A stretch of DNA of 64,000 bases, taken from the NCBI GenBank assembly GCA_015179045.1, contig WHUZ01000019.1, positions 620,001-684,000 of the forward strand, given 5' to 3'. This document shows, piece after piece, positions 46,341 through 59,500 of the stretch (positions within the stretch are counted from its first letter, which is position 1; each line of letters opens with the position of its first letter). The stretch comes from Kalaharituber pfeilii (taxonomy: Eukaryota > Ascomycota > Pezizomycetes > Pezizales > Pezizaceae). A model generated the notes under the pieces. That model had not been told where the DNA came from and made no database searches. It saw only the letters and a list, made by a program, of their open reading frames with translations. Position numbers and translations under genes: made by a program.

Positions 46341-49084
46341 TTGTCTTTGATCTTTGAATCCTGTACTAGTACCGGGGGGGCGGTTCAGGGTAATGACTAA
46401 CTCTAGTGCGAGCGATAGTTTTTCTGGCTGTTTACAGTCCACCATTCGCCTCTCCCTGCCTTAACCACACAATAGCACAAGTGACCTGCGGGAAAATCTA
46501 GGCTTCGGGACCTCTTCTTCCCCCAGAAAGACCATGAGAAAATGCAAGTAAGTTTAAAGGAAATTTTGGTCATGTATTACTGTTGGACAATGTTTCTCTC
46601 TACAGTTTGGTCCCATGATCTTTTAGTAGCCCAGGCGAATTAGGGGTGACTTGTGGTGGCCACCTGAGATATCTCTGACGGCATAAACTCGACCTTTCTT
46701 CGCTCTTGTTGCATGGTAATACCGTTCTGTTAGGAGATAAGACTAAGACCTTAAGACTTGTTAACATTTCCCCCCGTATCGAGTCCGATACCTCTACTGT
46801 CGAGAAAGAAAGAGTTGCCAAATACATAATTACGGCTGTGTTGAGGGTTTCGTACGCAGGGAGCTCTAACGTGGTAGCCAGACGTTTCTTCTATACTTAC
46901 TTGTTTCGCATGTTCTTTCAATAGCCTGCTGTATGGTTTGCGGTCGGAGCTGGTTATCCGGTGTTTCTTATAGGATGTTTTGTTAGGTGTTTTATTGGGT
47001 CTTTTTTTCAGTTGGGGTGGACACTTATAACTTGGACACGGGTACACCAGGGTTGAGGAAAGTGGACGAACAGTAGTGCGTGGAGTGGGGAGGATATCAC
47101 ATTGGATTGTTATCATAGTAAAGTCTCACAGGTTCTTGTAAAATTATTTCAGATAATGTGAGTTTTTGCGGAGCCATAATTCCTTTAAACTAATGTTTCT
47201 GATCTAAAGCAGACAATACTGGCACTCCCTACCACAAACAACAAATACATGTGCTGCAAATCAAGCCGTCCACGTCAGAGGTTCAGGGGGTTCCTCAGGT
47301 TCCTCGGGTTCCTTAGGTTCTTCACAGAGCGGGGCAATGGATTAATCGAACGTAAGAACGACTTCCGACCCACAATGGGATTAGGACTTCGTGCTGACAA
47401 CAAGTGGTGTTGTGGTCATGGAACAGCTTCGCCTTCGCTTTCAACCCAGGCGTTGTTGAGTGGACTAGTCTAACGCCTGGATGTCCATTAGCCACAGCAC
47501 AATGTAACGCGGTCGTCATGTGGGGTGGTATTTGGTGATCCCTCTCGAGGCGGAGGGAGTCGGTAACAGGAACTACCTTGTAAATCAAAAAAAGAAATCC
47601 ATTCTGCAAAAAGAGTAGTTCTGCAGCACCACATGATTCGATGGCGCAATCTCCATTGGCCGTCGTGACTTGTCGGCGCGCTTGCTCAATGCATGCTTGC
47701 GATCTTCGGTTTGGTAAATGTGCCCTCCAATTGTCAAGGTGCTTCAAAGTTACATTGTAGTTTTTATAAAGGAAATGATAGTCCTCTATACGAGAAAAGG
47801 GAGAAAAAATATGCCTCTAGAAATGAAAAGGAGAACCGTGCATCAAGAGCTAAAGAAATTATCAAGAGGAAGGAATTATCTTGGGACACCTATGCGTAAC
47901 TGATGGAAAAACATTCAAAGTTATTAAGAATTTGATTTTCTCGCAGAATCAAGAGTAGTCACCCTGCATGTTGACATCATCTGCTCGCAATCTCACAATG
48001 TCTCGGTTTCGGTTTCGATAGGAGTGTATTATTTATTAGACCAACCCGGGAGCACATAGCCGGTGAGGAGGCTTCGTCGTGACCGCAACATAGTTGTTGT
48101 CACCGGGTTTGCACCCCCTTATGTTCAATATCCTTCACAATTATGTTGTGTGCTGACTAAGGCCTAAGGCAGGTGAGGCGGCTGAACACAAGTAACCTCC
48201 AAGAAATGTTTCGAATGCTCAGGCTTGTCACTGCGACTATGCATAGACTCGTTCGAGCCACTTCCAATGTCGCCCGGCCTCGATTTCTAGCATCAGCAGG
48301 GCCAGGCCTGTATTGGAGTGGTGGGAGAAGAAACACTCTCAACATGCATCAAGAGCAGGCAAAACCATTGTTCAAAAGAATAATTCCTTTAAAAACAATG
48401 TTTCTGCCTTCTCGAAGGGATGGAACACCTCCTGGTATTGATCCATCCGAAAAAAATTTGCTCGTCTTGGACCGTGGCACGCAGGAAATGCTGAAGTCCG
48501 AAACCGGCCATCTGGTTTGAATTCGCTAGGAATCATTGCAGATATATAGGAGGGAAAAATGGGGTATTTTTCAAAAATAGGAATTCAAATTTTTTTTCCA
48601 AAAGTTGTAAAAAAAGTGGTGGTGCAAGTTTGACTATCTGTGAAGGGCGAGGGCTCTCCTTTTCAGCACTCTGGAAGAGATAATGTGTCGAATATTGGAC
48701 AACCCGTCGGGGCCAATACGAGGTGACAAGGCGTACCGATTAGCCCTGGATACTTTGCCGTACCGATGAGATGCCTACAGACTTTTGCCGAATCAGGCGA
48801 CAATGCGTGCCCTTTAGCCGGGACACTATGTCACATTGTCACACCCTCGTTCTTGGTTATGTAAGGAGACTACCATACGGAAGCATGAGATGTCAGAGCA
48901 TGACACTAAGATCATTTCACGGATTTACGTTCATGGAGCAAGACAACACACAACGAAAACGTGACGGCGAAAACCGTAAAAATAATGAACACCGGCACAA
49001 ACGTATCAGAGAAACAAAAGCGCTGTTAGCAGCTTTCATTAGTATGTTGAGGATAATACCTCAAAGTACAGGATCCGTTAACGT
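46341..49084. other. Stretch without a confident gene
   Basis: On the minus strand around 47410-47560 a segment reads TALHCAVANGHPGV then LKAKAK, resembling one ankyrin repeat, but neighbouring repeats are unrecognisable; it may be a decayed ankyrin gene. The plus-strand ORF 48173-48520 is unassigned. Confidence 0.3.
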
Positions 49085-49559
49085 ATGGCAGGAGACGAAA
49101 CTGGGCACACTGTGGAGGCGGAAACAATCACGAGTACATCAACGTCTAGCAAGGATCTGTGGCAGTTTGTTCCAAATCCTGACGCAGATTTTCCTCTGAT
49201 CCCACTGGGTTCCTTGAGCGCCGATAATGCGACGAAAATCAAGAGGGCGGTTGAGGCAAGGGAGGTATCAGTGATTTGGAAGTCCAAAAGAGTCCGTCCC
49301 CTATTACTGCCTCCTATTTCTGTTTTACTAAATATGTCAGAGCAAAGAACCATGTGTTACAATGCTTGTGCCACTCTCGGCAGTGGAAAGCTCCAACATC
49401 GGGAGAGTTCAGGCAGAAGAAAACAAGAGGCTGGCCGCTGAGAATGCGCGGCTTAAAGAAGAAGTGGAGCGATTACGGGAAGAGGTCAACACATTACGTG
49501 GAGCCAATGAACTACTGAAGGAAAAAGTGAAAGAAATAATCAAGACAATTCCACTATAA
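49085..49559 (+). CDS. Small leucine-zipper-like orphan protein
   Basis: Two exons, 49085-49264 and 49341-49559, around a 76-nt intron (GTATCA donor, ACTAAA branch, GTCAG acceptor, phase 0) give 132 residues. The N-terminal half has DLWQFVPNPDADFPLIPLGS and ATKIKRAVEARE. The C-terminal half is a clear coiled coil with Leu/Val heptads: ENKRLAAENARLKEEVERL and LREEVNTLRGANELLKEK. There is no basic region before the zipper, so it is not a classical bZIP factor. The unspliced frame runs into unrelated sequence while the spliced one is coherent, which supports the intron. Function unknown. Confidence 0.55.
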
Positions 49560-51300
49560 CTTTATGGTTTTATTATAGATTTTGTATTATGAGCTTGGAT
49601 TGAGTTTGGAGTCTCAAGTTTAGTTTACTGAAATATATGACCTCTGTTTGATGGCCGCCAACCTAAAGCCGCTTCAGGGTAACGTATATCTGATATACCT
49701 GACCCCAACGTCTCTCCGCAAATATTGCTCACAATCAACTCAAAGACTGCGATGCATGTTGGCTGAACTGCAAGTGGTCTGAATGAGAGAGGACGGATCA
49801 CGGCGTTCTGCAATTATTCCTTGAAATTCCATAACATCTTGCGCAAAACTCTGTTGGATCATCGTCCGAGCCCACTCATTCCGAGCAAGAATACAATTCT
49901 CCCTGGTTGCCTCTCCGGGAACTCGAAATCCATTATATCAACGGAATTTGTGCATATGAAAGGAATATTTGGGAACCATCTTCTGGCTGTTAGCATGAGC
50001 GGGGACACCTCTTCAACTGCCCGGTGGATCCTAGTCACAATCCACAGATCGGTGCAACCGTTTAGGAAGTTAGTCTCGATACTGCAAGCTATATTACACT
50101 CTCATACCTTCTTCCTCCGTAGAGTCCGCGTTGTCCAGCCAAATGAAAATTGGATCTGGTGGCAAAACAAGCTTCAGGGCGCGGAAGCCGGCATCACTAG
50201 TGGCCATAACACCAATGCGTAGGTCTTTACGATTGCTCCGTTGAACTTGGCAAGTAAGTTGGAGAATGTAGGTTTCCAGTCGTTGGACCTGATTGCAAAG
50301 ATCCTGAAATGTAACTAAATATCAAGAACCATGACGAGAATGAGAAGTGCTATAGAGGGCAGAAACACTAGGTACGAAGTAGAATAATGAGAATAAAGGG
50401 ACGAGTGCACTGGTAACTCTGTTTTCTTCACCATGCCAACCACCGACGCCGAAGCAGGGCCACGCTGGCTAAACTATAATTCCATCTATTTAAGGTTACA
50501 TGGGTTCACTAGAGCACATAACAGCATAGCGAATCATATCCATGTTTGGTCCAGCAATTGATATATTCGTGGTCCAGAATCCGAAACGTATGTAGGGATC
50601 ATTATCATAACTATAGAATCCATCAGTATAGTACGAGCCAAAACTGGTAGTAAAACTTACTCGGAGTTAAAAGAAAGGTGACTGTTTCGGTTGCAAGCAG
50701 AAGAGAAACAGCTTTCATTATGATACCAGGGCCAGAGCAATCCCTAGAGCAAGCCATTATAACACCCTAGACCTTTGCGTGATTGGATGGAAGACACAGA
50801 TACATGAGTTGGAATCGCACATGTATTTGGCTGATTGTAATAATTTAGAGGGTTCGTGAGTCCCAGCAAGTTTTTTTGCAAGTTGTTGTATAAATGGGTG
50901 ACGCGCCAAAACCTGTCGGACAAATTGTATTTCTCCCGGAAATTGAGGTCCAAACTTGGTGGTATGTGGAAAACTTCCACTGCTTGGCAGAAGAAAAGCC
51001 ATATCGAAACTTTGTTCGAAGGGACATTGTACCAAAGGAATTAGTACACTGGTACAACGACATGATGCAGGAATTCCTGATCAGGAATCTGGGTTCCTTG
51101 GAAGTGCTCTGCCCAACAGAGGAAGTTTATGCGCGGTAAGCAGCAAATTTCGTACGAGAGCATGTTTTTCAGAGGGATTGGTTAAAAGGCATCTCATCAA
51201 CATGAGCCGGAAAGGGCATATTATACTCAAGCCTAACCGGTTCATGTGTTATTCAATGCTGGAAAAGGTTTGGTTAAAAATATGTCGTGTGGTGCCGCGA
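49560..51300. other. Stretch without a confident gene
   Basis: The plus-strand ORF 50894-51139 (81 residues; VQTWWYVENFHCLAEEKPYR) is the most protein-like frame but matches nothing I know and has no clear splice partner. Others are unassigned. Confidence 0.3.
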
Positions 51301-51925
51301 TAGTCGTGGAACTATGAATCATAAACTACTTTATGAACCCTAGAACCGATTTTGAAAATACATATGTAAATCTTACATATGCGTGATTTGAAAGTAAAGC
51401 ATATATAAGCATATCTGATGATATAATCAATCCATCATACTGCTTATAGAGTTATATCTTACAGATCACTTGATTATTCAAATATATATATGATCTATAG
51501 AATCATCTTATATACGATGGCTGGAAATATAATATCTCTTATTGCATAATATATTCTTAAAGATATAATGTTGATTTTATTAGCTTTTAAAGCCATAGCA
51601 TTTCTAAAAACTATGAATTATTTATTTAAATATTCTTAAACATATAAGTTATTAGAGTAGCAGAAGTGTTTAGGTGCAAGAAATAATATATATCATCTAA
51701 AATATCTTATAATATAATGTATATTTGAGTATATAAATAGTAAAATATATAGTGCAGTATATCTTGTTTATAAGAATTATTTTTTAATTCCATATATCTC
51801 ATATATATAATAGTTCAAGTAAAACAGATATCTCTCGATTGAAATTTCCTGAGGAAAATATATTATCTTCAAAATACATTATTCGTTAGTATATGTAATA
51901 CAATAAATACTTCATGTACATCAGC
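51301..51925. other. AT-rich block
   Basis: About 600 bp dominated by A and T (many TATATA, ATAATA and TTATAT words), sharply different from the flanks. No ORF. It could be a heavily mutated repeat, a fragment of organellar DNA or a structural AT-rich spacer; sequence alone does not decide. Confidence 0.5.
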
Positions 51926-52154
51926 GAAGGTTTACAATCCGCTGTTCTCATCCACTTCCACTCACTTTCCTGTTCCTATATCTTTCCAACTCTTCTGTAT
52001 TCTACCGCTTTGTATCCTGATGCAATAGTAATGTAAAATTGATCGAGTTACAGAGTAGATGAGCAGAGAAATTCTCAAGCTGGCAGTTCTTGCTCAAGGT
52101 TGGTTGTAAGATCTTGGTAAATTCCTATTACCCAAATAGTATAGATAGGGTTCT

Positions 52155-52440
52155 CATCTCGCTCTCTACAGCTCCCCACAGCACAGCTCCCAATAACACA
52201 CTCGCTCCTCACAACAAAGCACAACTCACTCCCCACAGCACTACTTGCTCTGCCACGGCACTGTTTGCTTCCTACAGCACCAATCGCTCCCCACAGTACA
52301 GCTACCCACAGCATAACTCCCTTGCCACAGTACTGCTTGCCTCCCTTAGCACCATTTGCTCCCTACAGTACTACTTCTCACAGCAGAGCTCACTTCCTAC
52401 AGCACGCCTTGTTCCCTACAGTACTACCTACCTTCTTTTG
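52155..52440. repeat. Degenerate tandem repeat (CTCCCTACAGCAC-type)
   Basis: A unit of about 20-30 bp built from GCTCCCCACAGCAC or TTCCTACAGTACTAC is repeated roughly ten times with many changes. Open frames through it are repeat artefacts. Confidence 0.6.
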
Positions 52441-53001
52441 CGATTACCTCTGCCCCACACTTTATAATTCTCACTTCTATTGCATGCTCAATGTATAGTT
52501 TTTTGCAGGTTAGTAAAGTTCTTTTTTACTTTTACAAATCCAGATCTCTAGAATAGTAGTACCTTGCTGATTTTCCAATAGGGATTCTCAGCTAGAGGCC
52601 TAAAATTTTCAAACCTAGAACCTACTAGATATATTTGTGAAACCAGTGCATTATAGACCACCCCAAGGTGATAGACAACCCTCTTCCTTTTTTCATGCTC
52701 AAAGGGATTGAATGTTACGGGTTCACCGCAACTGTAGGGCGGGCGGTCGGTGGAGCCATGTACGCGTGCATACGATATGCGCATATACGACGCATGCAAT
52801 ATGCGACAGCCGGGCAATGGCATCGCAGTCACGCAATGAGTGCTATATGAGGACTACTGTAGCAAGCATCACTAGTCAAGTGCCTTTTTGCCTAGCGGAA
52901 GGTATTTCTCTAGTCTCGTAACCAGATACCACCTATGTTACATGGAATGCAGGCCCTCAATTCTATGCTCAGTATATTATGGCGGCTCTTATTCGAAGGT
53001 A

Positions 53002-53087
53002 GTACTAGCCAGTAAAATATGTATTCGGACAGGGGTACTAATATACATTATGCGCTATGTCCGAATACATATTTTACTAGCTAGTAG
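53002..53087. repeat. Near-perfect hairpin, 30-bp arms
   Basis: 53002-53031 (GTACTAGCCAGTAAAATATG then TATTCGGACA) is the reverse complement of 53058-53087 with only two mismatches, separated by 26 nt. A transcript from either strand would fold into one long stem. It sits a few tens of bases before the inverted-repeat element at 53122. Confidence 0.7.
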
Positions 53088-53121
53088 TTTGGCAGTAGCT
53101 GCGGTTCAGAAGCTGCAGTTT

Positions 53122-53849
53122 AGGCCCTGTTTGGTTGACCACACGGAGATTTCAAGTGGACACTATCATACGGCAACCAAACGATTTCTACATTTCGCTA
53201 GGGTCGTTTCGCACGAAACTAACTGTGAGTTTCCGCCCGCAAAAATTGGAACTGTGCAACAGAGGTGAGTATAGCCATGTATCATTTCGCTTGCTATAGC
53301 AAACTGCATTACACTATTGCATCACATCATGACATTGACATTGCATTGCACCACTATTATGGCAGAACTCAACCCTCACAATATCCTCACTCTGGACCTA
53401 TTATTGGAATAGAAATAACAGAGTAGATGCTGTTATTGTACAACAAAACTCCTATGTGGATATCAGCATTGCAAGGAAATTTGTACTTACTTTTCAGCAA
53501 ACCCGCGGTGTCCTTTGGAAGGTCCACTTTGCTTGTAGTACTGACATTTTGGGTAGGCTGATTCAGTGCTATAGCAGAAGGCATAGACAGTGCTTGAGAC
53601 TCGGAATGCAATAGCTGCAATTGACAAGTTTGACATTGGTGGCCACAGGATCCTTTTTTTTTTTTTGCACAACCTTAAAGTTGCCGTTTTTTTTTTGCAC
53701 TGCATATCTGTAGGTACGTAGTCAAAATGTAGCAAACAAACACTTCCCCAGTTCCAACTGCACCTCTTACGTCGTATCCTGCCTTGGCCATTCAAACTGA
53801 TGCTAGGTCTAAACTACCTGATACGACCTACTGCAACCAAACAGGACCT
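53122..53849. mobile_element. hAT-like TIR element
   Basis: The ends AGGCCCTGTTTGGTTG (53122-53137) and CAACCAAACAGGACCT (53834-53849) are inverted copies with one difference; CCTGTTTGG-type termini are common in hAT-like MITEs. CAACCAAACG also recurs at about 53163-53172. No exact target duplication was found, although GTTCAG-AGCT-CAGTT words occur outside both ends. T-runs at about 53653-53665 and 53689-53696 lie inside. No transposase. Confidence 0.5.
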
Positions 53850-53914
53850 TAGAGGGTACAGTTCAGTAGCTCCAGTTCCATAGCTACTTGGACATGCCAG
53901 GATCCCCTGTCAGT

Positions 53915-54298
53915 TAGCGGTATTCAGATTGGACTGTCCCCATAAAATGGAATCCAGCAGTTTATCCGGTCTGTACTCTGAGTATCATACCCTCTTGTGA
54001 ACATCGGATTTTTTGTCAAATCGGAAACTGGTTTTGAGTCCAAAATCCACCGGAATTTATGCATACCAGGTCCTGACTGCATCAAGGCCCGCCAGATGCA
54101 TCATATATATGCAGTTGTTGCAAAAATTCGACCGGATTTTTTCCGCAAAAAAAAAAAGCGAAAATAAACCGGTTTAACTGGTGTATAACATGAAAATACC
54201 AGATAAAATTTTGTACGGAGTTGACCGGATTTTCCGGACTTGATAAAATTCTGAAATCCGGAAAATCCGGCCAGATTTTTCTAATCTGAACACCGCTA
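53915..54298. mobile_element. TA-flanked MITE
   Basis: TAGCGGTATTCAGATTGGA (53915-53933) pairs with the complement of TCTAATCTGAACACCGCTA (54280-54298) with two mismatches. TA at both ends suggests a Tc1/mariner-type target. The 384-bp body is full of CCGGATTTTCCGGA-like palindromes. No ORF. Confidence 0.65.
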
Positions 54299-56039
54299 TT
54301 GTTATTAAGTGTAAGCCTACATATGAGATAAGGTGTGGCAAGATAAGTTAGCATCAAACCGGTGACCGTTTATCGCTAGTGAACTGTAACGGATCTGGGT
54401 ACAGAGTAAACGCAGAGAGATTACCGCTTGACTAGCGATACTCTCTAGCTCAAGTAACACTCCGCGACGGCGCCGCCTTTCGGCTGTCGCATATCGTATA
54501 TTTCGCATATACCCATATCATATGCGCGCGCATCCACCGACGTCCCACCTACGGTTACGGTGACTGTTACTAAACCTATCCTAAATCTTGAAGATTACTC
54601 ATAAGATCTACTCTAGTCTGGTTGCACTACGCCCCCGTTTCCCTAATCCATGGGCATTATAAGCTTTCAAAATAAAGACCATAACAGTACACCGCACATT
54701 GCGTTCAAGATAACCGGAAGAAATGCTGTTGAAAGGTGTTCAGCGGGCAGAACCAAGGCATTACAATGGACTCGGTGCAAATGGATGCTCGAGAGGAAAA
54801 ATATCGATCTCCTGCACTGGAGTTTGAGTTTCGAGGCCAAAGCTCATGCTTAAGACAGAGCCCATGATGATTAATATAGAGAACGAATGGCTACAGTGGA
54901 GGTTTTCAGATGAGTGATTATAACGGCAAAATTGAATTGTTTAGAGTGAATATAATCGATACTTGACACGAAAGACGAAAGCTCCCCTTTATATGAATCT
55001 CAATGACAGAGTGTCCATCTCTCCTCCACAGCCCCAGAATTATTTATCTCATATGAAAGATCTGTATTTGGGAATCGGTAGGTCATAGGTCCTCATCACA
55101 AAAGTACGGGCCAGGATCTCATTCTTTAAGAGTCGACTGAGAGTTTGCAGTAATTCCCGTTGTGCGAGGAGTGGCCCAGTATTGCAGCATCTGTCCTGGA
55201 GAGACAGAATCATGTTGGACCACACGGTAAACGCCCTCGCAGCATATACCAAGCCGTGTGTGTTCATTAGGTGCTTTTGTCATGCATTGTGTTAGTCTAC
55301 ACATCCCAGAAAAAAATAAAATAAAATAATTATAATAAAACTAAAAAAATGCATACCGAGACGAAATGTTTGGCGTTTCGCTTGTCGTTATTCATTCAGC
55401 TAGCATACTTTGATGATTTGCCGATACCATTCTGACAAATAAACACCTTTTCGGAATAGGCTCCGTAGTCATTGTCATATTGTATCATCGTTCCATCCAG
55501 TCCTTGTCGTATCGTACCATCGTCACATCCTGTCCTTGTCGTCTGGCTAAATTTTTTAACATTTTGAAATAAGGAAGCTTATCATCTAGTCACATCGGCT
55601 AAATCATCAAAGAAGCCTTGTCACATCCGAGCCCCAGTCAAAGCATTGGGTTCTGAACATCGGCACAAGTATTCTTCCTGCCTGCAGCCCTTACCCAACA
55701 GTGAGGATGTTGGCCTTGTCGCATCTGGCATCGCAACTTTGTCGAAACCCAGTGGCATGGCTTGTGAAGGATTGATAACCCTAAGATTATGGAAAATCTT
55801 TGAAAGAAAGCGTTTGTGAATACCCTTTGTGCCAAGACGTCACCTCGTGATAAACCAAAATGCATACGTGGTTGGCTTTATAGCTTAGTCATGATTCAAC
55901 TATTAAGTATGCCAAGAGTCGTACTCGAGTACATTTACGCCAAGAGCTCAAGCTACGAAGAAACCAAGCTACAAGGCAACGAAGCTTTTCAGATATATGA
56001 AAGCGGGGGTGTAGCACAATTCAGTGTTCAACAGCCAAC
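54299..56039. other. Stretch with no recognisable gene
   Basis: Contains short related phrases such as TCCAGTCCTTGTCGTATCG and TCCTGTCCTTGTCGTCTGG around 55495-55545, too few to call a repeat. No conserved ORF. Confidence 0.35.
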
Positions 56040-56592
56040 ATGGCAAACACTTCACCCCTCGTCAACGAGAATTTATGTCAGGATATCCATCCCAACAAAC
56101 AACCAAGCTGGACGTTGCAGAATGAGGATTCGGAAAAAGAGTTGATTTTCCATAAGGAGGAAAACGAGGTGCCAAGACCCCAGACAAAATCAGGCAAGAA
56201 GCTGAAAACAGAGGACATTTGCGCCACACTAAAGCTCGAACAATCAGAATATTGGCGGATAAGGGTCAGTTGAATTATGCGAGTTTTAGGATGTAAGAAA
56301 CAGGAACACAGCAATACTAATGCAAATATAGGAGGCCGTAAAGGAGAGCTTAGACCCAGATTTATTCGATGCAAAGTATCCACAATTCAGACAAATCCCA
56401 TCGACGGCGCTAAACAGTACTTATCGCAATCTCATGGGGCATCCTAGGATTCGCGAAAACGTTGAATGGGCACATAAGATTCGAAACAATCATTGGTTTA
56501 GACATCACTTGATTCATGCAAACTGGTATACATATAGAAGAACTGTCCGGAAGAAAAAAGAGACAGAAGGTAAGGAGAGTGCTGAAAGATAG
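56040..56592 (+). CDS. Two-exon orphan protein, possibly repeat-associated
   Basis: Exons 56040-56264 and 56332-56592 are joined in phase 0 across a 67-nt intron (GTCAGT donor, ACTAAT branch, ATATAG acceptor), giving 161 residues. The first half is polar; the join reads LKLEQSEYWRIREAVKESLD. The second half is basic and Trp/His/Tyr-rich (YRNLMGHPRIRENVEWAHKI, WFRHHLIHANWYTYRRTVRK), which could bind nucleic acid. The GTCAGT donor is weaker than others here, but without splicing the frame stops at once. I do not recognise the family. Confidence 0.5.
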
Positions 56593-59500
56593 GGCGATGG
56601 CAGGAATACAAAAAGAGGAGGAATAGTAATGTGGAGGAAAGTAATGTGTAATAGGATAGGTACAGAATTTTTCCATATAGATATCATTCATGGCCATGTG
56701 AAATAGCAACAAGTTTAGTGTATACGCTAAATCCTGCAGACAGTTAGCACAATAATAGTTGACAGTAGAAGGGAGACTGACTCGGTACCGAACTAGAGTC
56801 TAATAACTCCACATTGTCGCGTAAATCTCCCGACAACCGAACTGAAAATTGCTTCTCTGACATCAAGTACTCATCATCTGATGCCCACATGTGAAGTGCA
56901 ATACAACCCCATCTATGCAAACAAACCCAATAACTTGAACCTGAGAAGGAGAAGCTGGATCCAAAGTTTTGCGTAACAACAAATTCCCAAGAATTACAGC
57001 CATGGCCTCACGGCATTTTGCCCAATCAGAGCTGGCTTTTAAAGGACGTCTCGGAGGAACATCTGTTGCAACCTCGATGATCCCCAGGTCAAAAGCTTCA
57101 ATACCTTACTGTAATGAAACACTCCATCAAATTTTAATCGATGATCGAGAACCATCAGTTCGATTTCTTTCCTGTCAGTGACGCTAAGTTTAGGAGTGAT
57201 AATTACATACCGACATAAAAGAATTGGCGCTCTCAACTGCCACAAACCATCAAGAATGGGACCTCAAATATTCACGTCATACCAGCTATCACCTAGCATG
57301 GAATGAAAGTGACGAAAACGAGTGGCCCAAGTTTCTTTCTCTAGGTTACATTAGTGCATCTCACAAGGATAGTCCACAATTGAGCGCGTACAAACTACGT
57401 GACATACCCGACAGCCATTGTACGTACTCTACACTGCCTAGCAGAAAAGAGACCTTTCCCAAGACGCTTTAGAGCTTCCCGACCCCTGCTGTACCCCTGC
57501 TAGTTAATGAAGTGTGGCGCAGCGGAAGCTCTATCATAGAACTTTGTGAAGCTCCAGCGAAAAGCTCTACAATTTAACCACAAATATCTCAGCAACCATG
57601 ATAGCTATGGCAAAGTAGAAGATATCACGAGAATTCCAGAAGCCTAAATAATTAACTTCTGGGCTTGGAGCAGGAAACTGGGTGTGTAGCTGGAGCTGAC
57701 ATTACAGGTGCAAAGTTGAGCCCATCATCAGTAACCAGTACCTCCCCTTTTCCTGGCGTCGCTTGCGAACCAGAGCTTATGCGAAAGGTCTTTTGACACT
57801 CTAGAGCTTACAAGGGTCGACACCCTGGTTTTCTCGGCATTTGGGAAGCTCTACTCGTACAGCTTCTTGCGAAAGGTCTCTAAAGTCTTCCTAGTACTAG
57901 TATTGTTTTACTATGCAGCATAGGGGAAAGCTTTTAGTCTCTCTTGTAGTTGCGAGACATGCAGCGGAGCGCACCTCCCCTGCACTATTTCTCAGTATCA
58001 TGAAAAAAAAAAAACACAAAAAAAAAATCAATAAGTTAGCAACAAAATTACAGAAAAATAGTAGACTGTATGAATGGACATTGGAGAGTCTGACTCTTTT
58101 TCAAATTTTAAAATTGAGCATTTTTGGTTCGATTATTCTGTATTTGCAAGGAGGATGCGCTCGGCTGCATGTCACTCAACTCCAATGGATACTTGGTAAA
58201 GTGGACCCCTTGTGCTACATATGATAGTGAAACCATACTAGGAAGACGTTCTGCTAGGCACTGTAGCCTTCTTTTGGTGAAGAAATGCCATCAACACAAG
58301 CAGAAATATGTCCAAATGCTTCGTCAAAGGCGGTGGGAAGGGTCGGAACAGAAGGGGAATCAATGCTCCCTTGGGATCGAATGACGTTGCGGACCTTAAT
58401 AGCATGTACAAGTACACCTTCACCATCGCTGGAGGAGGATGAAATTACTAACAGGAAGACGGGGTCCTCACTTCCGCCGCTCCGACAACTACTTGATTGG
58501 AGCCCCCACTAACAACGCTATTAATGTAGACAGAGCCATGGCGAAGATGTTATTTTTTTTTCAGTACACGCGCAAATAAGCGCGGGCGCGGATGGAGTAG
58601 AGAATAGAAACGACCATTCTCTGTTCAGCCTTCCGCCATCCAGGAAATGACCTGGGACCAGGAAATGATGGGACCAGGAAATAACCTGGGAGACCAGAAA
58701 CAACTGGTCACGAGAAATAACTCTGCGAGGGCAATGGAATCTTATGTTGTTTTTGTCGGCTTTGGCAAGGGCAATTAGTGCCCGCTTCGCACGTAGATGA
58801 ATTGAAGGCGAGGTAAAAGCTTGAAGTAATTTTTTATTGCTGGAAAGGAAGAAAACTTAGATAAAGAGTTGGCAGCACAGCAGGCGTTGAAGGTCCGAAG
58901 GCCTCAGGTATCGTGAGTGACAAAATATTGTTTGACATGTTGAATGTGCTCTCCACGAGAGGTCGGGTTAGAACTGGGCTTTTGATTCAACGACAAGTAC
59001 ATTAGGAATTCGCTGACTCCTATAAATCCACACCTGCCAAGCCACTAGTCTCCTTTCGATTCGGTTTGTCTCTGTGATGAACGCACTTATTGTCTCCAAG
59101 CCCATGTCATCATATCCATCAGTCTTGCCAAAATTCGGATCGGCAGCAAAAAGGAAACTCCACTTTCTTGCCAAGTAAACTATGATGTCATATGGATCTG
59201 GTCTTAACCCCTTGACTGTCGGCATACCTGCCATGAATTCCATCAGCCGTGCCGGGAAGCGCTTCGCCAGAAATTAACCAGCGTCACTGCGCACCTTACC
59301 ACACAGTGCGCGGGATTTCCGGTCGAGGGCGAAGCTTGTGGTACTGATGTAGGATGCACGCCTTGTAGTCACCATGGTTTTTGACCTCTGTTTTTTGTGG
59401 CAGCTATAAAGCATCTCCTGAGTAGTCACGTGCATTTATTGATCAATATAAAGAGTCGAGTTATCTAGTAATAGACTCACAACTTAGTACTGAATTTGGC

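Noticed and set aside
47400..47570. Ankyrin-repeat gene on the minus strand
   Set aside because: One partial repeat is visible; the neighbours do not follow the 33-residue pattern, so it was kept only as a note.
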